DNA of 64,000 bases from Pluralibacter sp. (GCF_019237635.1 NZ_JAFAGS010000186.1:1-64000); one strand, 5' to 3'. Shown: positions 50,011 through 61,434, counted from the first letter of the stretch. Numbers and translations: made by a program. The notes: generated by a model from the letters alone, not told the origin.

Positions 50011-50851
50011 ACGCATCGACGATCGGCTGGCGCTGTTCGCCATCGCGAACCGCGGCGTACAGTCGACTCCACAACCCCTCGCCCAGGGTTTTGGTCACCA
50101 CCAGGCCCTGGCGCTCAAAGCTCTCCACCACCCAGTGTGGCAGCGCGGCAATCCCCATTCTGGCGGCAACCATCTGGATCAGCAGCAGCGTATTATCGAC
50201 GCTCTTAAGCTGCGGGCTAATCCCGGCAGGTTGCAGAAAATGGCGCCAGATATCCAGGCGACTGCGTTGTACCGGGTAGATAAGCAGCGTTTCGCTGGCG
50301 ATATCTTCCGGTGTCACGCGCGTCCTGGCCGCCAATGGGTGTTCCGGCGCGAGGACGAGACGCACTTCATAATCGAACATTGGGGAATAGTGCAGACCGC
50401 TGCGCGGCAGAATATCGGAGGTCAGGACCACATCCAGCTCCCCTTGCTGTAGCGCAGGCTGCGGGTCAAACGTCACCCCGGATTTAAAATCCATCTCCAC
50501 CTGCGGCCAGCTGGCGCGAAAATTCTCCAGCGCGGGCGTCAGCCACTGAATACAGCTGTGGCATTCGATGGCGATGCGAAGCGTGGTTTGCTGCGGTTCA
50601 TTACAGGCCTGTAGCGCGCGGTTTATCTGCGGCAGCACCTGGTTGGCCAACTGCAACAGGATCTCGCCCTGCGGGGTAAAGCGCAGTGGTTGACTCTTGC
50701 GGACAAAAAGCCGAAAGCCAAGGCGTTGTTCCAGATCGCTGAACTGGTGAGAAAGCGCGGATTGCGTCTGATGCAGCGTCGCGGCCGCCGCCGCCAGCGA
50801 TCCGCTGTTTCGCAACGCCAACAGCGTTTTCAGGTGTTTTATCTCGATCAT
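49898..50851 (-). CDS. metR: MetR, LysR-type activator of methionine biosynthesis
   Basis: An LTTR that, with homocysteine as coeffector, activates metE, metH and glyA. The 317 residues match E. coli MetR. The HTH is in [48 protein letters not shown], followed by [13 protein letters not shown] and the effector domain. It is divergent from metE over 123 bases. Its C-terminal codons ([17 protein letters not shown] onward) are read across the end of yigM, an overlap that also appears to exist in E. coli. Confidence 0.96.
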   Translation of the reverse strand: MIEIKHLKTLLALRNSGSLAAAAATLHQTQSALSHQFSDLEQRLGFRLFVRKSQPLRFTPQGEILLQLANQVLPQINRALQACNEPQQTTLRIAIECHSCIQWLTPALENFRASWPQVEMDFKSGVTFDPQPALQQGELDVVLTSDILPRSGLHYSPMFDYEVRLVLAPEHPLAARTRVTPEDIASETLLIYPVQRSRLDIWRHFLQPAGISPQLKSVDNTLLLIQMVAARMGIAALPHWVVESFERQGLVVTKTLGEGLWSRLYAAVRDGEQRQPIVDAFIRSARSHACDHLPFVRNAERPSGDGPTVKPLSPTRL

Positions 50852-50863
50852 GAATGTCCTTCA
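50851..50863. promoter_or_regulatory. MetR-binding site in the metR-metE intergenic region
   Basis: TGAA-TGTCC-TTCA fits the MetR consensus TGAA-N5-TTCA exactly. It touches the metR start codon and lies 112 bases before the metE start, which fits activation of metE and autorepression of metR. No clear MetJ box pair could be read. Confidence 0.7.
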
Positions 50864-50974
50864 CTTCGGCATGAATAAATTGCGCTTGAGGAATATACAG
50901 TACCTGCTGATTATGGATGTGTAAACATCTGGATGGCTAAATACATCAAAACCGCATCAGACAAGGGGCATCAC

Positions 50975-53236
50975 ATGACAGTTCGTAACCACACCCTCGG
51001 GTTTCCTCGCGTCGGCCTGCGTCGCGAATTGAAAAAAGCGCAAGAGAGCTACTGGGCGGGCAATTCCACCCGTGAAACGCTGCTGGCTGTGGGGCGCGAG
51101 CTGCGCGCTCGTCACTGGGAACAGCAGAAAGAGGCCGGTATCGACCTGCTGCCGGTCGGTGATTTTGCCTGGTACGACCATGTGCTGACCACCAGCCTGC
51201 TGCTCGGCAACGTGCCGACTCGTCATCAGAACAACGACGGCTCCGTGGATATCGATACCCTGTTCCGCATCGGTCGCGGTCGTGCCCCGACCGGTGAGCC
51301 GGCGGCGGCGGCGGAAATGACCAAATGGTTTAACACTAACTACCACTATATGGTGCCGGAGTTCACGAAGGGCCAGCAGTTCAAACTGACCTGGACTCAG
51401 TTGCTGGATGAAGTGGACGAAGCGCTGGCGCTCGGCCACAGCGTGAAGCCGGTGCTGCTGGGGCCGGTGACTTATCTGTGGCTGGGTAAAGTGAAAGGCG
51501 AGCCATTCGACCGTCTGAGCCTGCTAAACGATATCCTGCCGGTGTATAAGCAGGTGCTGACTGATCTGGCTAAACGCGGCGTTGAGTGGGTGCAGATTGA
51601 TGAACCGAGCCTGGTGCTTGAGCTGCCGCAGGCGTGGCTGGACGCTTTTAAGCCAGCCTATGACGCACTCGCGGGGCAGACGAAACTGCTGCTGACCACC
51701 TATTTCGAAGGCGTGACGCCGAACCTCGATACCATCACCGCGCTGCCGGTACAGGGCCTGCACGTTGATCTGGTACACGGTAAAGACGCGGTTGCCGAAC
51801 TGCACCAACGTCTGCCAGCGGACTGGCTGCTCTCTGCCGGTCTGGTGAACGGTCGTAATGTCTGGCGCGCGGATCTGAGTGAGAAATATGCGCAGATTAA
51901 GGACCTCGTGGGTAAACGTGAGCTGTGGGTGGCGTCGTCCTGCTCCTTGCTGCACAGCCCTATCGATCTCAGCGTTGAAACGCGTCTGGATGCGGAAGTG
52001 AAGAACTGGTTCGCCTTCGCGCTGCAAAAATGCCACGAACTTTCCCTGCTGCGCGATGCGCTGAACAGCGGCGAGACGGCGGCGATTGCCGGGTGGAGCA
52101 AACCGATTCAGGCTCGCCGCCATTCTACGCGTGTACATAATGCCGCCGTTGAGAAACGCCTGGCGGCGATCACCGCCCAGGACAGCCAGCGCCAGAACCC
52201 GTATCCGCAGCGCGCGAAAGCCCAGCGCGAGCGCTATAACCTGCCAGCATGGCCGACGACGACCATCGGCTCTTTCCCGCAAACCACAGAGATTCGCGGT
52301 CTGCGTCTGGACTTCAAAAAGGGCGCGCTGGATGCCAACCACTACCGTACCGGCATTGCCGAACACATCAAACAGGCGATTGTTGAGCAGGAGCGCCTGG
52401 GGCTGGACGTGCTGGTGCATGGCGAAGCGGAACGTAACGACATGGTGGAGTATTTCGGCGAGCATCTGGACGGATTCGTCTTCACCCAGAACGGCTGGGT
52501 GCAGAGCTACGGTTCACGCTGCGTGAAGCCGCCAGTGGTTATCGGCGATATCAGCCGTCCGCAGGCGATTACCGTTGAATGGGCGAAGTATGCTCAGTCG
52601 CTCACCGACAAGCCGGTAAAAGGCATGCTGACCGGCCCGGTGACGATCCTCTGCTGGTCATTCCCGCGTGAAGACGTCAGCCGTGAAACTATCGCCAAAC
52701 AGATTGCGCTGGCGCTGCGTGATGAAGTGGCGGATCTGGAGGCGGCAGGGATTGGCATCATTCAGATTGATGAACCGGCGCTGCGCGAAGGTTTACCGCT
52801 TAAGCGCAGCGACTGGGATGCTTATCTGGCCTGGGGCGTAGAGGCGTTTCGCATCAACGCCGCGGTGGCGAAAGATGACACGCAGATCCACACCCATATG
52901 TGCTACTGCGAGTTCAACGACATCATGGATGCTATCGCGGCGCTGGATGCTGACGTGATCACCATCGAAACCTCGCGTTCGGATATGGAACTGCTGGAGT
53001 CGTTCGAAGAGTTCGAGTACCCGAATGAAATCGGCCCGGGCGTGTACGACATCCATTCCCCGAACGTCCCGAGCGTGGAATGGATTGAAGCCCTGCTGAA
53101 GAAAGCCGCCCAGCGTATCCCGGCGGAACGTCTGTGGGTGAACCCGGACTGCGGCCTGAAAACCCGCGGCTGGCCGGAAACGCGCAGCGCGCTGGCGAAC
53201 ATGGTGAAAGCGGCACAGAATTTGCGTCAGGAATAA
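50975..53236 (+). CDS. metE: MetE, cobalamin-independent methionine synthase
   Basis: Transfers methyl from 5-methyltetrahydropteroyltri-glutamate to homocysteine. The 753-residue protein equals E. coli MetE. It has two barrel domains: the N-terminus [21 protein letters not shown], then the C-terminal catalytic part with [11 protein letters not shown]. Zinc ligands are seen in [10 protein letters not shown] (His641/Cys643) and [13 protein letters not shown] (Cys726). The start is the ATG at 50975 after AAGGGGCA; the frame is open to 50933. A strong bidirectional terminator follows. Confidence 0.98.
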   Translation: MTVRNHTLGFPRVGLRRELKKAQESYWAGNSTRETLLAVGRELRARHWEQQKEAGIDLLPVGDFAWYDHVLTTSLLLGNVPTRHQNNDGSVDIDTLFRIGRGRAPTGEPAAAAEMTKWFNTNYHYMVPEFTKGQQFKLTWTQLLDEVDEALALGHSVKPVLLGPVTYLWLGKVKGEPFDRLSLLNDILPVYKQVLTDLAKRGVEWVQIDEPSLVLELPQAWLDAFKPAYDALAGQTKLLLTTYFEGVTPNLDTITALPVQGLHVDLVHGKDAVAELHQRLPADWLLSAGLVNGRNVWRADLSEKYAQIKDLVGKRELWVASSCSLLHSPIDLSVETRLDAEVKNWFAFALQKCHELSLLRDALNSGETAAIAGWSKPIQARRHSTRVHNAAVEKRLAAITAQDSQRQNPYPQRAKAQRERYNLPAWPTTTIGSFPQTTEIRGLRLDFKKGALDANHYRTGIAEHIKQAIVEQERLGLDVLVHGEAERNDMVEYFGEHLDGFVFTQNGWVQSYGSRCVKPPVVIGDISRPQAITVEWAKYAQSLTDKPVKGMLTGPVTILCWSFPREDVSRETIAKQIALALRDEVADLEAAGIGIIQIDEPALREGLPLKRSDWDAYLAWGVEAFRINAAVAKDDTQIHTHMCYCEFNDIMDAIAALDADVITIETSRSDMELLESFEEFEYPNEIGPGVYDIHSPNVPSVEWIEALLKKAAQRIPAERLWVNPDCGLKTRGWPETRSALANMVKAAQNLRQE

Positions 53237-53253
53237 GCAAGGCATTATCTGTA

Positions 53254-53284
53254 AACAGGCCCGGGAAACCGGGCCTGTTTTGCT
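53254..53284. terminator. Bidirectional intrinsic terminator between metE and ysgA
   Basis: AACAGGCCCGG (53254-53264) pairs with CCGGGCCTGTT (53269-53279) in an 11-bp stem, with TTT after it on the plus strand and AAA before it. It serves metE and the convergent ysgA. Confidence 0.85.
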
Positions 53285-54088
53285 TTATTTTTTGGCGCCG
53301 TAGCGCGAAAACCATTCCAGCATCCGCTGCCAGCCGTCTTTCGCCGATTCTTCGTGATAGCTCGGACGGTAGTCCGCATTGAAGGCATGCCCGGCATCCG
53401 GATAGATGATGATTTCCGCATGGGCATTGGCTGCCCGTAACGCGTGGCGCATGGTCTCCACGCTCTCTGGCGAAATACTGGCATCCTGGCCGCCGTACAG
53501 TCCTAAGACCGGCGCATTCAGCTCAACGGCAATATCCACCGGGTGTTTCGGCGAGTTCAGCGATTTCTCGCCAACCAGCTTGCCATACCAGGCCACGGCG
53601 GCTTTAAGCTGCGGATTATGCGCGGCATACAGCCAGGCGATACGCCCGCCCCAGCAAAACCCGGTAATCAGCAGGCGATGGACATCGCCGCCGTTGCGCG
53701 ATGCCCAACTGGCGACATGATCGAGGTCGGCCAGCACCTGGGTATCGGGAACTTTAGACACCAGCCCGCTGAACAGTGAGGGGATGTCAGCATAATCGTC
53801 AGGATTGCCCTGGCGGAAATAGAGTTCCGGCGCAATGGCCAGATAGCCCTCCAGCGCCAGGCGACGACAGATATCGCGGATATGCTCATGCACGCCGAAA
53901 ATTTCCTGTACCACAATAACTACCGGCAGCGGGCCAGTCGCCTGTTTGGGGCGGGCATGGAACGCCGGCATGTTGTCGCCTTGCGAGGGGATTGACGTCT
54001 CTCCTGAGGAAATCGCGTCTTCTGGGGTACTGACGATGGTAGAGGCCAGGGGGGAGGCCGCAGGTGCAAAACCTGTTTTTTGAGTCAT
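53285..54088 (-). CDS. ysgA: YsgA, dienelactone hydrolase family protein
   Basis: A 267-residue alpha/beta hydrolase of the DLH family; no physiological substrate is established. The Cys-Asp-His triad is visible: GFCWGGRIAW (Cys), GLYGGQDASI (Asp) and DAGHAFNADYRPSYH (His). The start MTQKTGFAPAASPLAS at 54088 fits homology, with GGAGAATACC upstream. The longer frame to 54232 lacks support. It is convergent with metE and divergent from udp. Confidence 0.92.
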   Translation of the reverse strand: MTQKTGFAPAASPLASTIVSTPEDAISSGETSIPSQGDNMPAFHARPKQATGPLPVVIVVQEIFGVHEHIRDICRRLALEGYLAIAPELYFRQGNPDDYADIPSLFSGLVSKVPDTQVLADLDHVASWASRNGGDVHRLLITGFCWGGRIAWLYAAHNPQLKAAVAWYGKLVGEKSLNSPKHPVDIAVELNAPVLGLYGGQDASISPESVETMRHALRAANAHAEIIIYPDAGHAFNADYRPSYHEESAKDGWQRMLEWFSRYGAKK

Positions 54089-54214
54089 GGTATTCTCCGT
54101 ACCTTCTGAAACTGTGCCATGTCGCGCAATGTTAACTATAGACCGCAGGTTAACGATCCACAGTGCCAGAAACGGGCTATCTTTTGTGCAGTAACGGAAG
54201 GGACAGTCTGTTAA

Positions 54215-54230
54215 TGTGATTGAGGTCACC
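54215..54230. promoter_or_regulatory. CRP site upstream of udp (distal)
   Basis: TGTGA-N6-TCACC at 54215-54230 is a near-consensus cAMP-CRP operator. Together with the site at 54267-54282 it brackets a segment where CytR would bind, as in the E. coli udp promoter. The two centres are 52 bases apart, the usual CRP-CytR-CRP spacing. Confidence 0.85.
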
Positions 54231-54266
54231 ATTTAACGGAAAATTAATGCAATCATTTTCATTGGT

Positions 54267-54282
54267 GGTGATAGGCGTCACG
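54267..54282. promoter_or_regulatory. CRP site upstream of udp (proximal)
   Basis: GGTGA-N6-TCACG at 54267-54282 is a weaker CRP operator located 72 bases before the udp ATG. Between the two CRP sites lies TGCAATCATTTTCATTG, a plausible CytR target with the repeated TGCAA/TTCATT-type half-sites. Confidence 0.7.
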
Positions 54283-54354
54283 AAAAGAGTCCCGTGGCTT
54301 CTGTAAAGTACCTTTTTGCTTGTGCTGACAAATCGACCCACAGAGGAGTTTTAT

Positions 54355-55116
54355 ATGTCCAAGTCTGATGTTTTTCATCTCGGCCTCACCAAAAACGATT
54401 TACAAGGGGCCCAGCTTGCTATCGTCCCTGGCGATCCTGAGCGAGTGGAAAAGATCGCCGCGCTGATGGATAAGCCGGTAAAACTGGCATCACATCGTGA
54501 ATTTACGTCCTGGCGCGCTGAGCTTGATGGCAAACCGGTTATCGTGTGCTCCACCGGTATCGGCGGCCCGTCCACCTCCATCGCGGTCGAAGAACTGGCA
54601 CAGCTGGGCATTCGCACTTTCCTGCGCGTTGGGACGACCGGCGCTATTCAGCCGCATATCAATGTCGGCGACGTGCTGGTGACCACCGCTTCTGTGCGTC
54701 TTGATGGCGCCAGCCTGCACTTCGCGCCGATGGAATATCCGGCGGTGGCGGATTTCACCTGTACCACGGCGCTGGTTGACGCGGCGAAAGCCGTTGGCGC
54801 GACCACCCACGTGGGTGTGACCGCGTCTTCAGATACTTTCTACCCAGGTCAGGAACGTTATGACACCTTCTCCGGCCGCGTGGTGAACCGCTTCAAAGGC
54901 TCCATGGAAGAGTGGCAGTCCATGGGCGTGATGAACTACGAAATGGAATCCGCAACGCTGCTGACCATGTGCTCCAGCCAGGGGCTGCGCGCCGGTATGG
55001 TGGCGGGCGTTATTGTTAACCGTACCCAGCAGGAAATTCCGAACGCGGAAACCATGAAGCAGACGGAAAGCCACGCGGTGAAAATCGTGGTGGAAGCCGC
55101 CCGTCGCCTGCTGTAA
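54355..55116 (+). CDS. udp: Uridine phosphorylase
   Basis: Phosphorolysis of uridine to uracil and ribose-1-phosphate; member of the NP-I nucleoside phosphorylase family. It has 253 residues as in E. coli. Motifs: [20 protein letters not shown] (phosphate-binding), [31 protein letters not shown], and [14 protein letters not shown] near residue 195. The start is the ATG at 54355 behind GAGGAG. It is regulated by CRP and CytR, judging from the operators upstream. Confidence 0.97.
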   Translation: MSKSDVFHLGLTKNDLQGAQLAIVPGDPERVEKIAALMDKPVKLASHREFTSWRAELDGKPVIVCSTGIGGPSTSIAVEELAQLGIRTFLRVGTTGAIQPHINVGDVLVTTASVRLDGASLHFAPMEYPAVADFTCTTALVDAAKAVGATTHVGVTASSDTFYPGQERYDTFSGRVVNRFKGSMEEWQSMGVMNYEMESATLLTMCSSQGLRAGMVAGVIVNRTQQEIPNAETMKQTESHAVKIVVEAARRLL

Positions 55117-55133
55117 TCGACCCCTCCCTTATT

Positions 55134-55160
55134 AAGGCCGACATGTTCGGCCTTTTTCTT
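55134..55160 (+). terminator. Intrinsic terminator after udp
   Basis: AAGGCCGA (55134-55141) pairs with TCGGCCTT (55147-55154) around CATGT, followed by TTTCTTTTT. It lies 17 bases after the udp stop. Confidence 0.88.
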
Positions 55161-55255
55161 TTTGCGTAGCGCCTCGCAGGAAACTCCTTTCAAACTGGAC
55201 GTTTATACAGCACAATTCTATTTTGTGCGGGTAATACCTTGATGCAGGGGGCGTT

Positions 55256-56701
55256 GTGGATATCTCTATCATTATTTATGCCGTTGTGGCGCTTGCGGCC
55301 ATGCTGGTCGGGTGGCTGGCGGCAAGCTACCGTCACGCGCAGCAGCAGGCGGATTTACTGGCCGAACAACGGGATATCTTTGGTGAGCTAAGCGCGGCAA
55401 AACAACAGCTTGCGCAAAATGAGCACTGGCGCGACGAGTGTGAGCTGCTGAACAATGAGCTGCGCAGCCTGCGTGAAATCAACACCTCTCTGGAGGCGGA
55501 TCTCCGTGAAGTCTCTACCCGTCTGGAATCCACCCAACTGCACGCCGAAGATAAAATTCGCCAGATGATGAACAGCGAGCAACGTCTTAGCGAGCAGTTT
55601 GAAAACCTTGCCAACCGCATCTTTGAACACAGCAACCGGCGGGTAGATGAGCAAAATCGCCAGAGCCTGCATGGGTTGCTGACGCCGCTGCGTGAGCAAC
55701 TGGACGGCTTTCGCCGCCAGGTGCAGGAGAGCTTTGGCCAGGAGGCGAGGGAGCGACACACGCTGGCCCATGAGATTCGCAACCTGCAGCAGTTGAATGC
55801 GCAGATGGCGCAGGAAGCCGTCAACCTGACGAAGGCGCTGAAGGGCGACAACAAAACCCAGGGCAACTGGGGAGAAGTGGTGTTAACCCGCGTGCTGGAG
55901 GCTTCGGGGCTGCGCGAAGGCTATGAATATCAGACCCAGGTCAGCATTGAGACCGAGTCCCGCGCGCGTATGCAGCCGGATGTCATCGTCCGTTTGCCGC
56001 AGGGTAAAGATGTGGTTATTGACGCCAAAATGACGCTGGTGGCCTATGAGCGCTATTTCAATGCGGAGGATGACGGCGTGCGGGAAGTCGCGCTGCAGGA
56101 GCATGTCGCCTCGCTGCGCAACCATATCCGACTGCTTGGCCGCAAAGATTATCAGCAGCTTCCGGGACTGCGCAGCCTTGATTATGTCCTGATGTTTATT
56201 CCGGTCGAACCCGCGTTTTTGCTGGCGATAGACCGCCAGCCGGAACTGATTACCGAAGCGCTGAAAAACAACATTATGCTGGTCAGCCCCACGACGCTGC
56301 TGGTGGCGCTGCGCACGATAGCCAATCTGTGGCGCTATGAGCTCCAGAGTCGCAATGCGCAACAGATTGCCGACCGTGCCAGCCGCCTGTACGACAAAAT
56401 GCGGTTGTTCGTCGATGATATGTCTGCAATTGGGCAGAGTCTCGACAAAGCCCAGGACAACTATCGGCAGGCAATGAAAAAATTGGCCACCGGACGTGGC
56501 AATTTACTGGTACAGGCGGAGTCCTTTCGCCACCTCGGCGTTGAGGTCAAACGCGAGATTAATCCGGATTTAGTCGAGCAGGCCACGGCAGCAGAGGAAG
56601 AACCGCGCCTGCACGATGCTCAGGCGTCAAATGAAGACCGCACGTTAACCTCGTCTGATGCGGCGCACGGCGTTTCCCCGCGCTTTTCGCAGCAAGGTTG
56701 A
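55256..56701 (+). CDS. rmuC: RmuC, DNA recombination-limiting protein
   Basis: A RmuC-family protein with a PD-(D/E)XK-like nuclease fold. Loss of it raises recombination at inverted repeats in E. coli. The 481 residues comprise an N-terminal membrane helix (about residues 4-24), a coiled coil (about 25-150) and the RmuC domain, with GNWGEVVLTRVLEASGLREG and RMQPDVIVRLPQGKDVVIDAKMTLVAY (the predicted catalytic Asp and Lys). The start is GTG at 55256. The C-terminal tail is acidic and variable; E. coli RmuC has 475 residues. Confidence 0.94.
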   Translation: MDISIIIYAVVALAAMLVGWLAASYRHAQQQADLLAEQRDIFGELSAAKQQLAQNEHWRDECELLNNELRSLREINTSLEADLREVSTRLESTQLHAEDKIRQMMNSEQRLSEQFENLANRIFEHSNRRVDEQNRQSLHGLLTPLREQLDGFRRQVQESFGQEARERHTLAHEIRNLQQLNAQMAQEAVNLTKALKGDNKTQGNWGEVVLTRVLEASGLREGYEYQTQVSIETESRARMQPDVIVRLPQGKDVVIDAKMTLVAYERYFNAEDDGVREVALQEHVASLRNHIRLLGRKDYQQLPGLRSLDYVLMFIPVEPAFLLAIDRQPELITEALKNNIMLVSPTTLLVALRTIANLWRYELQSRNAQQIADRASRLYDKMRLFVDDMSAIGQSLDKAQDNYRQAMKKLATGRGNLLVQAESFRHLGVEVKREINPDLVEQATAAEEEPRLHDAQASNEDRTLTSSDAAHGVSPRFSQQG

Positions 56702-56767
56702 ACCATAGGGTAAACGCGCCCAATCTGTTACACTCGACGAACATTTTTTGGATAAGCAGGCATTGAG

Positions 56768-57523
56768 ATGGTTGAGGATTCACAAGAAACGACGCACTTT
56801 GGCTTCCAGACGGTCGCCAAATCGCAGAAGGCTGACATGGTGGCACATGTATTCCATTCTGTTGCCGCTAAGTACGATGTCATGAATGACCTGATGTCAT
56901 TTGGTATCCATCGTTTGTGGAAACGCTTCACCATCGACTGCAGCGGCGTGCGCCGTGGGCAGAAAGTGCTCGATCTGGCTGGCGGAACCGGCGACCTGAC
57001 CGCGAAGTTTTCGCGTCTGGTTGGTGAAACGGGCCGCGTCGTTCTTGCTGATATCAACGACTCTATGCTCAAAATGGGGCGTGAAAAGCTGCGCAACATC
57101 GGTGTGGTCGGTAATGTGGAATATGTGCAGGCGAACGCCGAAGCGCTGCCTTTTCCGGATAACACGTTTGACTGTATCACCATTTCCTTTGGTCTTCGCA
57201 ACGTGACAGATAAAGACAAAGCCCTGCGCTCCATGTACCGCGTACTGAAGCCGGGTGGGCGTCTGCTGGTGCTGGAGTTTTCCAAACCGATTATCGAGCC
57301 GCTGAGTAAGGCCTACGATGCCTACTCGTTCCACATACTGCCGCGTATTGGTGAAATGGTTGCTAACGATGCGGAAAGCTATCGCTACCTGGCAGAATCT
57401 ATCCGTATGCATCCGGATCAGCCGACCCTGAAGGCGATGATGCAGGATGCGGGTTTTGACAGTGTGGATTACTACAACCTGACGGCGGGCATTGTGGCGC
57501 TGCATCGCGGCTACAAGTTCTGA
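56768..57523 (+). CDS. ubiE: UbiE, ubiquinone/menaquinone C-methyltransferase
   Basis: SAM-dependent methylation of demethylmenaquinone and of the ubiquinone intermediate 2-polyprenyl-6-methoxy-benzoquinol. The 251 residues match E. coli UbiE. SAM motif I is [15 protein letters not shown] near residue 66, then [19 protein letters not shown] and the UbiE signature [26 protein letters not shown]. It leads the ubiEJB string, 12 bases before ubiJ. Confidence 0.97.
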   Translation: MVEDSQETTHFGFQTVAKSQKADMVAHVFHSVAAKYDVMNDLMSFGIHRLWKRFTIDCSGVRRGQKVLDLAGGTGDLTAKFSRLVGETGRVVLADINDSMLKMGREKLRNIGVVGNVEYVQANAEALPFPDNTFDCITISFGLRNVTDKDKALRSMYRVLKPGGRLLVLEFSKPIIEPLSKAYDAYSFHILPRIGEMVANDAESYRYLAESIRMHPDQPTLKAMMQDAGFDSVDYYNLTAGIVALHRGYKF

Positions 57524-57535
57524 CAGGAGTGCATC

Positions 57536-58141
57536 ATGCCTTTTCAACCCTTAGTGACCGCAGGTATTGAAAGCGCGTTGAATACTTTCCTGTGGCGCGA
57601 ACGCGCGCTGAAACCGGCGCGCCAGCGGCTCTTGGGGAAAGTGCTGCGTGTGGAGTTGAAAGAGTTCACGTCGCCGCTGGTGCTGGTGTTCAGCGATCGG
57701 CAAATTGACGTACTCGGCGCATGGGAAGGCGAAGCCGACTGCACGGTCATGACGCGCGTCGGCGTGTTGCCGCAGTTGCGTAACCGACAGCAACTGACGG
57801 CGCTTATTCGCAGCGGCGATCTCGAAGTCGATGGTGATCTGCAGGTTGTACAGAATTTTGTCGCGCTCGCCGACCTGGCGGAGTTCGACCCCGCCGAGTT
57901 GCTGGCGCCCTATACTGGAGATATCGCCGCAGAGGGCGTCAGTAAAGTGTTGCGTGGCGGCGCAAGGTTCCTCAAACGCGGTCTGCAGCGCCAGCAGCAG
58001 TATGTTGCACAAGCGATCACTGAAGAGTGGCGCATGGCGCCGGGACCGTTGGAAGTCGCGTGGTTTGCTGAAGAGACGGCGGCGGTTGAACGCGCCGTCG
58101 AAGCCTTCAGCAAACGGCTGGAAAAACTGGAGGGGAAATGA
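57536..58141 (+). CDS. ubiJ: UbiJ, ubiquinone biosynthesis accessory factor
   Basis: A SCP2-domain lipid-binding protein that, with UbiK, assists the soluble Ubi complex. It has 201 residues. The start is [37 protein letters not shown]. The SCP2 fold includes [23 protein letters not shown] and [42 protein letters not shown]-terminal coiled coil follows. In E. coli the 3' half of this gene also encodes the small RNA EsrE; I cannot show a separate promoter here. It overlaps ubiB by ATGA. Confidence 0.93.
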   Translation: MPFQPLVTAGIESALNTFLWRERALKPARQRLLGKVLRVELKEFTSPLVLVFSDRQIDVLGAWEGEADCTVMTRVGVLPQLRNRQQLTALIRSGDLEVDGDLQVVQNFVALADLAEFDPAELLAPYTGDIAAEGVSKVLRGGARFLKRGLQRQQQYVAQAITEEWRMAPGPLEVAWFAEETAAVERAVEAFSKRLEKLEGK

Positions 58142-59778
58142 CGCCAGGGGAAATTCGGCGCCTGTATTTTATCATCCATACTTTTTTGAGTTACGGGCTT
58201 GATGAGCTCATTCCCAAAATTCGTATTACGCTGCCGCTACGTATCTGGCGACGTATGCTTTTCTGGATGCCGAACCGCCATAAACATCAGCCGTTAGGCG
58301 AACGCCTGCGTCTTGCGCTGCAGCAACTGGGGCCGGTATGGATCAAATTCGGTCAGATGCTCTCTACCCGCCGCGATCTTTTCCCGCCGCAAATCGCCGA
58401 TCAGCTGGCGCTATTGCAGGACCGCGTGGCGCCGTTCGACGGCGCGCTGGCGCAAAAGCAGATCGAAAAGGCGATGGGCGATATTCCGGTAGAAAGCTGG
58501 TTTGACGATTTCGATGTTCAGCCGCTGGCGTCTGCGTCTATCGCGCAGGTACATACCGCGAAGCTGAAAGAAAACGGCCAGGAGGTGGTTATCAAAGTGA
58601 TCCGCCCTGATATCCTGCCGGTCATCAAAGCGGATATGAAGCTTATCTATCGCCTGGCGCGTTGGGTGCCTCGCCTGCTGCCGGATGGTCGCCGTCTGCG
58701 TCCGCTGGAAGTGGTGCGCGAGTATGAAAAAACGCTGATTGACGAGCTGAACCTGCTGCGTGAGGCGGCGAACGCCATCCAGCTGCGGCGCAATTTCGAA
58801 AACAGCCCCATGCTGTATGTGCCTGAGGTTTTCTCCGACTATTGCAGCCAGAACATGCTGGTAATGGAGCGTATCTACGGTATCCCGGTATCGGATATCG
58901 AAACACTGGAGAAGCAGGGTACGAACATGAAACTGCTGGCCGAGCGCGGCGTGCAGGTATTCTTCACCCAGGTGTTTCGCGACAGCTTTTTCCATGCGGA
59001 TATGCATCCGGGGAATATCTTTGTCAGCTACGAGCACCCGGAAAACCCAAAATATATCGGCATTGACTGCGGTATCGTCGGCTCGCTGAATAAAGAAGAT
59101 AAGCGCTATCTGGCGGAAAACTTTATTGCCTTCTTCAACCGCGATTACCGCAAGGTTGCCGAGCTGCACGTGGATTCCGGCTGGGTGCCTGCCGATACTA
59201 ACGTTGAAGAGTTTGAATTTGCGATTCGTACGGTGTGTGAACCCATTTTTGAAAAACCGCTGGCGGAAATTTCCTTCGGCCACGTGCTGTTGAATCTGTT
59301 TAATACCGCGCGCCGCTTCAATATGGAAGTGCAGCCGCAGCTGGTTTTACTGCAAAAAACATTACTTTACGTTGAGGGCGTAGGAAGGCAGCTCTATCCT
59401 CAGTTAGACTTATGGAAGACGGCGAAACCTTTCCTTGAATCATGGCTCAAAGATCAGGTGGGGCTTCCGGCGCTGGCGCGTGCATTAAAAGAGAAAGCGC
59501 CGTTCTGGATCGAAAAAATGCCGGAAATTCCTGAACTGATTTATGACACTTTGCGCCAGGGCAAACACCTGCAGCTGAGCATTGATAAAATCGCCCGCGC
59601 AATGGAAGCGAATCCTGTTCGTCAGGGGCAGTCTCGTTATCTGTTTGGCGTCGGGTCGGTGCTCATGCTCAGCGGTACATTACTGTTGATCAACCGTCCT
59701 GAGTGGGGAATGCATCCCGCCTGGCTGATGGCAGGAGGTCTGGTGGTGTGGTTTATCGGTTGGCGGAAAGGTCGCTGA
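58138..59778 (+). CDS. ubiB: UbiB, atypical kinase-like ATPase for ubiquinone biosynthesis
   Basis: A member of the ABC1/ADCK/UbiB family, thought to extract or present coenzyme Q intermediates from the membrane. It is 546 residues. The family KxGQ motif is in [19 protein letters not shown]. The Ala-rich nucleotide loop is [13 protein letters not shown]. Kinase-like catalytic residues lie in [12 protein letters not shown] and [10 protein letters not shown]. Two membrane helices end the protein ([18 protein letters not shown] and [14 protein letters not shown]). It overlaps ubiJ by four bases; tatA follows after 76 bases. Confidence 0.97.
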   Translation: MTPGEIRRLYFIIHTFLSYGLDELIPKIRITLPLRIWRRMLFWMPNRHKHQPLGERLRLALQQLGPVWIKFGQMLSTRRDLFPPQIADQLALLQDRVAPFDGALAQKQIEKAMGDIPVESWFDDFDVQPLASASIAQVHTAKLKENGQEVVIKVIRPDILPVIKADMKLIYRLARWVPRLLPDGRRLRPLEVVREYEKTLIDELNLLREAANAIQLRRNFENSPMLYVPEVFSDYCSQNMLVMERIYGIPVSDIETLEKQGTNMKLLAERGVQVFFTQVFRDSFFHADMHPGNIFVSYEHPENPKYIGIDCGIVGSLNKEDKRYLAENFIAFFNRDYRKVAELHVDSGWVPADTNVEEFEFAIRTVCEPIFEKPLAEISFGHVLLNLFNTARRFNMEVQPQLVLLQKTLLYVEGVGRQLYPQLDLWKTAKPFLESWLKDQVGLPALARALKEKAPFWIEKMPEIPELIYDTLRQGKHLQLSIDKIARAMEANPVRQGQSRYLFGVGSVLMLSGTLLLINRPEWGMHPAWLMAGGLVVWFIGWRKGR

Positions 59779-59854
59779 TTTTTGCATCATCATCAAGAAG
59801 GCGTGTAACATGCACGCCAATGGTTAATTTATCATCTGGCACAGAGGAACATGT

Positions 59855-60115
59855 ATGGGTGGTATCAGTATTTGGCAGTTATTGATTATCGTCGTTATCG
59901 TAGTTCTGCTTTTCGGGACGAAAAAGCTGAGCTCGTTGGGGTCTGACCTGGGCGCATCGATCAAAGGCTTTAAAAAAGCCATGAGCGATGACGAAGACAA
60001 AGACAAACAGGACAAATCCTCTCAGGACGCTGATTTCCCAACGAAATCATTGTCTGAAAAGCAGGATGACGCCAAAAAAGACGATGCAAAACGCCACGAC
60101 AAAGAGCAGGTGTAA
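59855..60115 (+). CDS. tatA: TatA, twin-arginine translocase pore subunit
   Basis: An 86-residue protein (E. coli TatA has 89) with one N-terminal membrane helix ([22 protein letters not shown]) containing the key Gln8 and the FGTKKL hinge. An amphipathic helix ([19 protein letters not shown]) and a charged tail follow. It multimerises to let folded proteins through the inner membrane. The ATG at 59855 follows AGAGGAAC. It is first gene of tatABCD, three bases before tatB. Confidence 0.96.
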   Translation: MGGISIWQLLIIVVIVVLLFGTKKLSSLGSDLGASIKGFKKAMSDDEDKDKQDKSSQDADFPTKSLSEKQDDAKKDDAKRHDKEQV

Positions 60116-60118
60116 TTC

Positions 60119-60643
60119 GTGTTCGACATTGGTTTCAGTGAACTGTTGCTGGTATTTATTATCGGCCTGGTCGTCCTTGGGCCGCAGCGGCTACCCGTTG
60201 CGGTGAAGACCGTTGCGGGATGGGTGCGTGCGCTGCGCTCCCTGGCATCAACGGTACAAAATGAGCTCGCTCAGGAGCTGAAACTGCAGGAGTTTCAGGA
60301 AAGCCTGAAAAAGGTCGAAAAAGCCAGTCTGGATAATCTGACGCCCGAGCTAAAAGCCTCTATGGATGAGCTGCGTGAAGCGGCGGAGTCGATGAAGCGT
60401 TCCTACACGCAGCACGATCCGGAAAAAGCGGGCGACGAAGCCAATACTATCCATAGCCCGGCGGCGAAGGCGGATGACGCGCCGCCTGCGGCGGCGGAGC
60501 TTCAGACCCACGGCGACGCTCGGGCAACTGAATCCATGTCCACTGAACAGAACGCGGCGGCGCCTGACGAGAAGGTCAGCGCGAGCGTAAAGACGACGGC
60601 ACCGGTTGCCGAACCATCCCCCGTATCGAGTGATAAACCGTAA
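60119..60643 (+). CDS. tatB: TatB, twin-arginine translocase receptor subunit
   Basis: A 174-residue protein with an N-terminal helix ([24 protein letters not shown]), including the conserved Glu8 and the GPQRLP hinge. A long amphipathic helix and coiled coil (to about residue 100) follow, then an Ala/Pro-rich disordered tail. With TatC it forms the twin-Arg signal receptor. The start is GTG at 60119, three bases after the tatA stop. Confidence 0.96.
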   Translation: MFDIGFSELLLVFIIGLVVLGPQRLPVAVKTVAGWVRALRSLASTVQNELAQELKLQEFQESLKKVEKASLDNLTPELKASMDELREAAESMKRSYTQHDPEKAGDEANTIHSPAAKADDAPPAAAELQTHGDARATESMSTEQNAAAPDEKVSASVKTTAPVAEPSPVSSDKP

Positions 60644-60645
60644 AC

Positions 60646-61428
60646 ATGGGCGTAGAAGATACTCAACCGCTGATCGCGCATTTGATTGAGCTCCGTAAAC
60701 GCCTGATCAACTGCATCATTGCGGTCTTTGTGATTTTTCTGGCGTTGGTTTACTTCGCCAATGACATTTATCAGCTGGTTTCGGCGCCGCTCATCAAGCA
60801 TATGCCGGCAGGGGCGACGATGATTGCGACCGACGTCGCGTCGCCGTTCTTCACCCCGATCAAGCTGACCTTTATGGTCTCCATCATTCTGTCTGCGCCG
60901 GTTATTCTTTATCAGGTGTGGGCGTTTGTGGCGCCAGCGCTGTATAAACATGAACGCCGTCTGGTGGTGCCGTTGCTGGTCTCCAGTACGCTACTGTTCT
61001 ATATCGGTATGGCGTTCGCGTACTTCGTGGTCTTCCCGCTGGCGTTTGGTTTCCTGACCCACACCGCGCCTGTCGGCGTGCAGGTGTCGACGGATATCCG
61101 CAGCTACCTCGATTTCGTTATGGCGCTGTTTATGGCCTTCGGCGTGTCGTTTGAGGTGCCGGTCGCCATTGTGCTGCTGTGTTGGGTGGGCGTGACCACG
61201 CCGGAAGACTTGCGTAAGAAGCGCCCTTACGTGCTGGTTGGCGCGTTTGTGGTGGGGATGTTGCTGACGCCGCCGGACGTGTTTTCGCAGACGCTGCTTG
61301 CCATTCCGATGTATTGCTTGTTTGAAGTGGGGATCTTTTTCTCGCGCTTCTATACCGGCAAACGGTTGACGCGCGATAGCGACGCTGAAGAAGACAGCGA
61401 ATCCGAAACGGAAACCAAAGAAGAATAA
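60646..61428 (+). CDS. tatC: TatC, twin-arginine signal-peptide receptor
   Basis: A 260-residue polytopic protein with six membrane spans. The conserved cytoplasmic N-terminus is [17 protein letters not shown], with the Glu residues that bind the RR motif, and the first periplasmic loop contains [27 protein letters not shown] and [26 protein letters not shown] are family signatures. The C-terminus is strongly acidic ([15 protein letters not shown]). It starts two bases after tatB. Confidence 0.97.
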   Translation: MGVEDTQPLIAHLIELRKRLINCIIAVFVIFLALVYFANDIYQLVSAPLIKHMPAGATMIATDVASPFFTPIKLTFMVSIILSAPVILYQVWAFVAPALYKHERRLVVPLLVSSTLLFYIGMAFAYFVVFPLAFGFLTHTAPVGVQVSTDIRSYLDFVMALFMAFGVSFEVPVAIVLLCWVGVTTPEDLRKKRPYVLVGAFVVGMLLTPPDVFSQTLLAIPMYCLFEVGIFFSRFYTGKRLTRDSDAEEDSESETETKEE

Positions 61429-61434
61429 TCACCA